Shown piece by piece: positions 6,882 to 9,170 of a DNA stretch of 9,170 bases. This DNA is from JAUWNP01 sp034430655 (GTDB lineage Bacteria; Chloroflexota; Anaerolineae; B4-G1). The notes below the pieces were generated by a model. The model saw only the letters and a program-made list of their open reading frames with translations, did not search any database and had not been told where the DNA came from. The position numbers and the translations under genes were made by a program. The stretch is from NCBI GenBank assembly GCA_034430655.1, contig DAOUEC010000290.1, forward strand, positions 1 through 9,170, read 5' to 3'. Each line of letters begins with the position of its first letter. Position 1 is the stretch's first letter.

Positions 6882-7145
6882 ATGTCTGCGATTGATAATC
6901 ACCTTATGGTTCAGGTCAGTGTAGATGAAATAAGACAAGATTTATCAGCCTATCTTCTGCGTGTGGAAGCTGGTGAGACACTTGTTATTGTGAAAGCCGG
7001 TAAACCAATGGCAGAACTCAGGCCCGTTACTTCAACTTCTAAGCCAGTACGACCTTTTGGATTATGCACCGGAGAGTTCGTTGTGCCAGACGGCTTTGAT
7101 GATCCATTACCAGAGAACATCATTCAAGAGTTCGAGGGACGATGA
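6882..7145 (+). CDS. Phd/YefM-type antitoxin of a VapBC-like module
   Basis: This 87-residue protein would bind and neutralise the PIN toxin encoded just downstream and repress the shared promoter. The family signature is the early block VSVDEIRQDLSAYLLRVEAG followed by ETLVIVKAGKPMAELRP, the usual Phd/YefM DNA-binding fold. The C-terminal part (FGLCTGEFVVPDGFDDPLPE, then NIIQEFEG) is the typical toxin-wrapping tail of antitoxins paired with PIN toxins. Its stop overlaps the toxin start (ATGA), indicating translational coupling. I chose the ATG at 6882, with GGTGGGAGA about 11 bases upstream; the ATG at 6906 (MVQVSVDE) fits the family edge well and is the alternative. Codons are visibly more AT-rich than the neighbours, suggesting transfer. 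Confidence 0.88.
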   Translation: MSAIDNHLMVQVSVDEIRQDLSAYLLRVEAGETLVIVKAGKPMAELRPVTSTSKPVRPFGLCTGEFVVPDGFDDPLPENIIQEFEGR

Positions 7146-7534
7146 GACTCCTTTTGGATACTCATATCTTTCTTTGGTTCATCAGCGGGGATGAACGTTT
7201 GCCAGAAGGTATGCGAGATGGCATTCGTGATCTCAATAACGAAGTCTACTTGAGCACCGTGTCGCTATGGGAAGCAATCGTCAAACACCGACTTGGCAAA
7301 CTTCCGTTGCCTCAACCTCCAAACATCTATCTACCGATACAACGCCAAAAACACCAGATAGCCAGTTTGTCTCTCGATGAAGCCAGTGTGTCTCAACTCG
7401 CTGGTCTTCCGCAAATTCACCGTGACCCATTTGACCGTATGTTGATCTGTCAAGCACTGGAACACGGTTTGACCGTTGTAACAGTGGACGATGCCCTTTG
7501 TGCTTATCCTGTCCCCATCTTGAACCGCGCCTGA
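7142..7534 (+). CDS. vapC: VapC-type PIN-domain toxin (ribonuclease)
   Basis: This 130-residue PIN-domain protein is predicted to be a metal-dependent endoribonuclease that blocks translation when free of its antitoxin; VapC relatives cut tRNA or rRNA, but the target here cannot be told. Acidic residues sit where expected: D6 in LLLDTHIFLW, E44 in SLWEAIVKHRLGKL, D98 in HRDPFDRMLICQA, and D116 in VTVDD. Length and motif order match complete VapC proteins, so it appears intact. It starts within the antitoxin stop codon (overlap of four bases), so the two genes form one operon from the promoter at 6808. Lower GC than the flanking glycosidase genes supports acquisition by transfer. Confidence 0.92.
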   Translation: MRLLLDTHIFLWFISGDERLPEGMRDGIRDLNNEVYLSTVSLWEAIVKHRLGKLPLPQPPNIYLPIQRQKHQIASLSLDEASVSQLAGLPQIHRDPFDRMLICQALEHGLTVVTVDDALCAYPVPILNRA

Positions 7535-7548
7535 CACATGCTTGCAGC

Positions 7549-7608
7549 CGCCCAGGTGGGAGTTGCTCGGCCTGCGATGCGCTCCACGCAGTATTGGGCA
7601 CGTGCTGA
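7549..7608 (+). pseudogene. remnant 3' end of a second clan GH-A glycosidase gene
   Basis: In frame, the repeat reads PGGSCSACDALHAVLGTC then stop, against PGGGCPACESLHNVLGTR then stop at the end of the large protein: 12 of 18 residues agree and there are no indels. The body of any such gene is absent, since the toxin stop lies immediately upstream. It may be the surviving tail of a tandem paralogue, or a duplicated flank of the inserted toxin-antitoxin cassette. Confidence 0.6.
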
Positions 7609-7614
7609 GGTGTG

Positions 7615-7643
7615 TTGACCGCGACCGCAGGCCGTGCTATACT
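7615..7643 (+). promoter_or_regulatory. sigma70-type promoter for the last glycosidase gene
   Basis: TTGACC (7615-7620) and TATACT (7638-7643) are spaced by 17 bp, identical hexamers and spacing to the promoter at 6808. Transcription would begin near 7650 and give a leader of about 126 nt before the ATG at 7776. Confidence 0.75.
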
Positions 7644-7730
7644 GGTTCGGTGTTGTGGTTATCATCGCGTGTATCTTCTTCGGACTGCCCTAGCATGTGC
7701 TTTTTCTGAGCGACAAGGTGAATAAGATAG

Positions 7731-7757
7731 GGGGTTCGGCTGCCGCCGAGCCCCTTT
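7731..7757 (+). promoter_or_regulatory. leader hairpin, terminator-like, before the last glycosidase gene
   Basis: GGGGTTCGGC (7731-7740), loop TGCC, then GCCGAGCCCC (7745-7754) form a 10-bp stem with one G-U pair, followed by TTT. It lies between promoter and ribosome binding site (AAGGAGA at 7764-7770), so it may act as an attenuator or an mRNA-stabilising stem. The T run is short for an efficient terminator. Confidence 0.5.
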
Positions 7758-7775
7758 GACCATAAGGAGATCACA

Positions 7776-9092
7776 ATGTCTGATTCCTCGCATGGCAATC
7801 AGGGGTTAAGTAGCAAACGACTCTATGTCGTGATTGCAACCTGGCTCATCCTCGTCCTGGTCGGAGGGTTCTGTACCTGGTATGGCTGGTTCGGTCCTGG
7901 CAGTGGACGCGTCCAGCAGGAGGTGGAGGCCACGCCTACTGGTGAAGCCGCTATTCCCACTGTGGAGGCAACCGCCGTCCAGCCCACTCCCACGAGCGCT
8001 GCTGTGCTCCCCACCGTCCCGCTGGCAGAAGAAACCTTCGGCTACGGCATCGCCGCCCACGGCGTAGTGGGTGACGCCGATTATACCATGGGCCAGGTGA
8101 AGAGCCTCGGTCTGGGCTGGGTCAAGCAGCAGGTGCGTTGGTCCCACTTTGAGGGCAGTCCAGAAGAGATGGACTGGAGCGGCTTCGACTGGGTCGTGGA
8201 AGCCGCCAACCGGCGGGGCATCAAAGTTATGTTCAGTGTCGTGGACGCGCCCCACTGGTCGCGCACTTACTTCGACGACAACGTGGAAGGCGCGCCTCCC
8301 GATGACCTGACCCTCTTCGCTGGCTTCCTGGGCCGCATGGTGGACCGTTACCAGGGCCGCCTCCACGCCATCGAGATCTGGAACGAGCAGAACCTGGACC
8401 GCGAGTGGGACACCGCCGAGGGAGTCAACCCTGAGCGGTACGTCGAGATGTTGCGGCTGGCCTATCAGACCATCAAAAGCCGCGATCCCAACGTCATCGT
8501 CATCAGCGGCGCGCTCTCGCCCGTTGGATCTACGAAAGTTGATGGCAATCGCGTCATCTGGATGGACGATTTCGACTACTTCGACCGCATGGTTGCGGCA
8601 GGCTTCCTGGACTACTGCAACTGCGTGGGCGTGCACCACAATGGGATCAACATGCCGCCCAACGTAGCGTGGGATGAGGGGTACGACGACCCGACAGCAC
8701 AGTTCCGTGGCCCCTTCGACAATCCCGACCACAGTTGGTCCTTCAAATCCACCCTCTGGGGCTACCACGACCGCATCGCGGCTGCTGGGAGCGATAAGCC
8801 GCTCTGCGTGACGGAGTTCGGCTGGGCCTCGGCCGAGGGCCTGGGTGGCTATCCGCCAGGCTTTGAGTTCGCGCTGGATAACACCCTGGAGGAGCAGGCA
8901 CAGTGGTACGTAGAGGCGTTCCAGCGGATGCGGGAATGGGGCTTCGTGCGGCTGGCCTTCCTCTGGAACCTGGACTTTGCCAACAAGTGCAACCGCGACC
9001 CTACCGACCCCAACGCCCCCTATAGCCTGCTGGACTTTGATGGGGTTGACCGCCCGGCCTTCGGTGCCATCGGCGCAATGGAAAAGCCCTGA
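7776..9092 (+). CDS. membrane-anchored clan GH-A glycoside hydrolase
   Basis: This 438-residue protein is a probable extracellular glycosidase; substrate unknown. Residues 15-38 form a hydrophobic helix after a short polar and basic N-terminus (SSKRLYVV), acting as a signal anchor with the enzyme outside. Residues 50-85 are a Thr/Pro/Ala/Glu-rich linker. Residues 87-434 form a clan GH-A barrel of the GH39/GH5-like kind: acid/base E204 in AIEIWNEQNLDREW, nucleophile E347 in LCVTEFGWAS, with the motif GVHHNGIN at 285-292 and FLWNLDFANKC at 395-405. It is clearly related to the C-terminal barrel of the 1206-residue protein (WNEPNIDREW, GAHHNAG and VIVWNVDFVRNDC at matching places). Gln replaces the usual Pro after the acid/base Glu. 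The start has AAGGAGA six bases upstream. It is transcribed from the promoter at 7615 in repeat copy 2. Confidence 0.87.
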   Translation: MSDSSHGNQGLSSKRLYVVIATWLILVLVGGFCTWYGWFGPGSGRVQQEVEATPTGEAAIPTVEATAVQPTPTSAAVLPTVPLAEETFGYGIAAHGVVGDADYTMGQVKSLGLGWVKQQVRWSHFEGSPEEMDWSGFDWVVEAANRRGIKVMFSVVDAPHWSRTYFDDNVEGAPPDDLTLFAGFLGRMVDRYQGRLHAIEIWNEQNLDREWDTAEGVNPERYVEMLRLAYQTIKSRDPNVIVISGALSPVGSTKVDGNRVIWMDDFDYFDRMVAAGFLDYCNCVGVHHNGINMPPNVAWDEGYDDPTAQFRGPFDNPDHSWSFKSTLWGYHDRIAAAGSDKPLCVTEFGWASAEGLGGYPPGFEFALDNTLEEQAQWYVEAFQRMREWGFVRLAFLWNLDFANKCNRDPTDPNAPYSLLDFDGVDRPAFGAIGAMEKP

Positions 9093-9093
9093 G

Positions 9094-9133
9094 CAATGAA
9101 CAATGAAGCATGAAGCAATGAACAATGAACAAT
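9094..9133. repeat. heptamer tandem repeat (CAATGAA type)
   Basis: Units read CAATGAA, CAATGAA, GCATGAA, GCAATGAA (one extra base), CAATGAA and a final CAAT, starting one base after the stop codon of the last glycosidase gene. It is a second array with a 7-bp period, unrelated in sequence to the one at 2951-2992. No terminator hairpin is visible in the 78 bp after the gene. Confidence 0.85.
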
Positions 9134-9170
9134 CTCGCCGCCGTCGCCGGATTGTCAGACTTGCGTTCCT

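Larger units (their letters stand above)
7548..7644 (+). repeat. 97-bp direct repeat, copy 2
   Basis: This is the second copy of the sequence at 6741-6837, ungapped, with 16 differences. It begins 14 bp after the toxin stop codon. The coding part keeps the frame and the TGA stop, and the promoter part keeps both hexamers unchanged. Confidence 0.9.

Noticed and set aside
7301..7601. Minus-strand open frame opposite the toxin gene
   Set aside because: It is a shadow of the PIN-domain gene with no supporting start signal or family resemblance.
6741..7644. Composite transposon or integron cassette around the toxin-antitoxin pair
   Set aside because: The flanking repeats are direct, diverged and carry gene-end and promoter sequence. 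There are no terminal inverted repeats, transposase, integrase or attC-like site.
7806..9125. 439-codon open frame on the minus strand opposite the last glycosidase
   Set aside because: It is a full-length antisense shadow of a gene with clear catalytic motifs. Its translation is rich in His/Val/Arg without a recognisable domain, and no ribosome site precedes it.

Overview
The window looks like a piece of a high-GC chromosome from Chloroflexota (Anaerolineae or Caldilineae-like). This is an inference from style: secreted proteins with Thr-Pro linkers, an NBR1-type Ig-like domain, several clan GH-A glycosidases, and short heptamer tandem repeats between genes. No rRNA, tRNA or single-copy marker is present to fix the taxonomy.

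Layout from left to right. The first 9 bases hold the probable start of a minus-strand gene that leaves the window. Next comes a minus-strand EamA/DMT-type transporter (128-808) that stops inside its eighth membrane helix and is probably a decayed gene. A minus-strand secreted, membrane-anchored clan GH-A glycosidase with a long Thr-Pro stalk follows (923-2653). A 527-bp divergent intergenic region (2654-3180) contains a 55-bp double-hairpin repeat element, a CCAGCAT heptamer array, a good sigma70-type promoter and two leader hairpins. The centrepiece is a plus-strand 1206-residue protein (3181-6801). Its N-terminal cytoplasmic domain looks like the RNA polymerase alpha-subunit C-terminal domain (alpha-CTD). 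After it come a Glu/Val/Pro linker, one membrane helix, a beta-rich region, a GH18-like barrel lacking the catalytic Glu, an NBR1-type Ig-like domain and a clan GH-A barrel with both catalytic Glu residues.

A lower-GC Phd/VapC toxin-antitoxin pair (6882-7534) follows. It sits between two direct copies of a 97-bp sequence carrying the last codons of a glycosidase gene plus a TTGACC-N17-TATACT promoter. The upstream copy appears to drive the toxin-antitoxin pair. The downstream copy drives the final gene, a membrane-anchored clan GH-A enzyme (7776-9092) related to the C-terminal barrel of the large protein. A second heptamer array (CAATGAA) closes the window.

Taken together this is a cell-surface carbohydrate-binding or carbohydrate-cleaving locus with three clan GH-A barrels on membrane anchors, shaped by duplication and by arrival of a toxin-antitoxin module. 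The most unusual element is the membrane protein that joins an outward-facing glycan-binding or hydrolytic region to an inward-facing alpha-CTD-like fold with the key DNA-contact residues retained. It could be a transmembrane sensor or a DNA-tethering protein, but that function is inference only.
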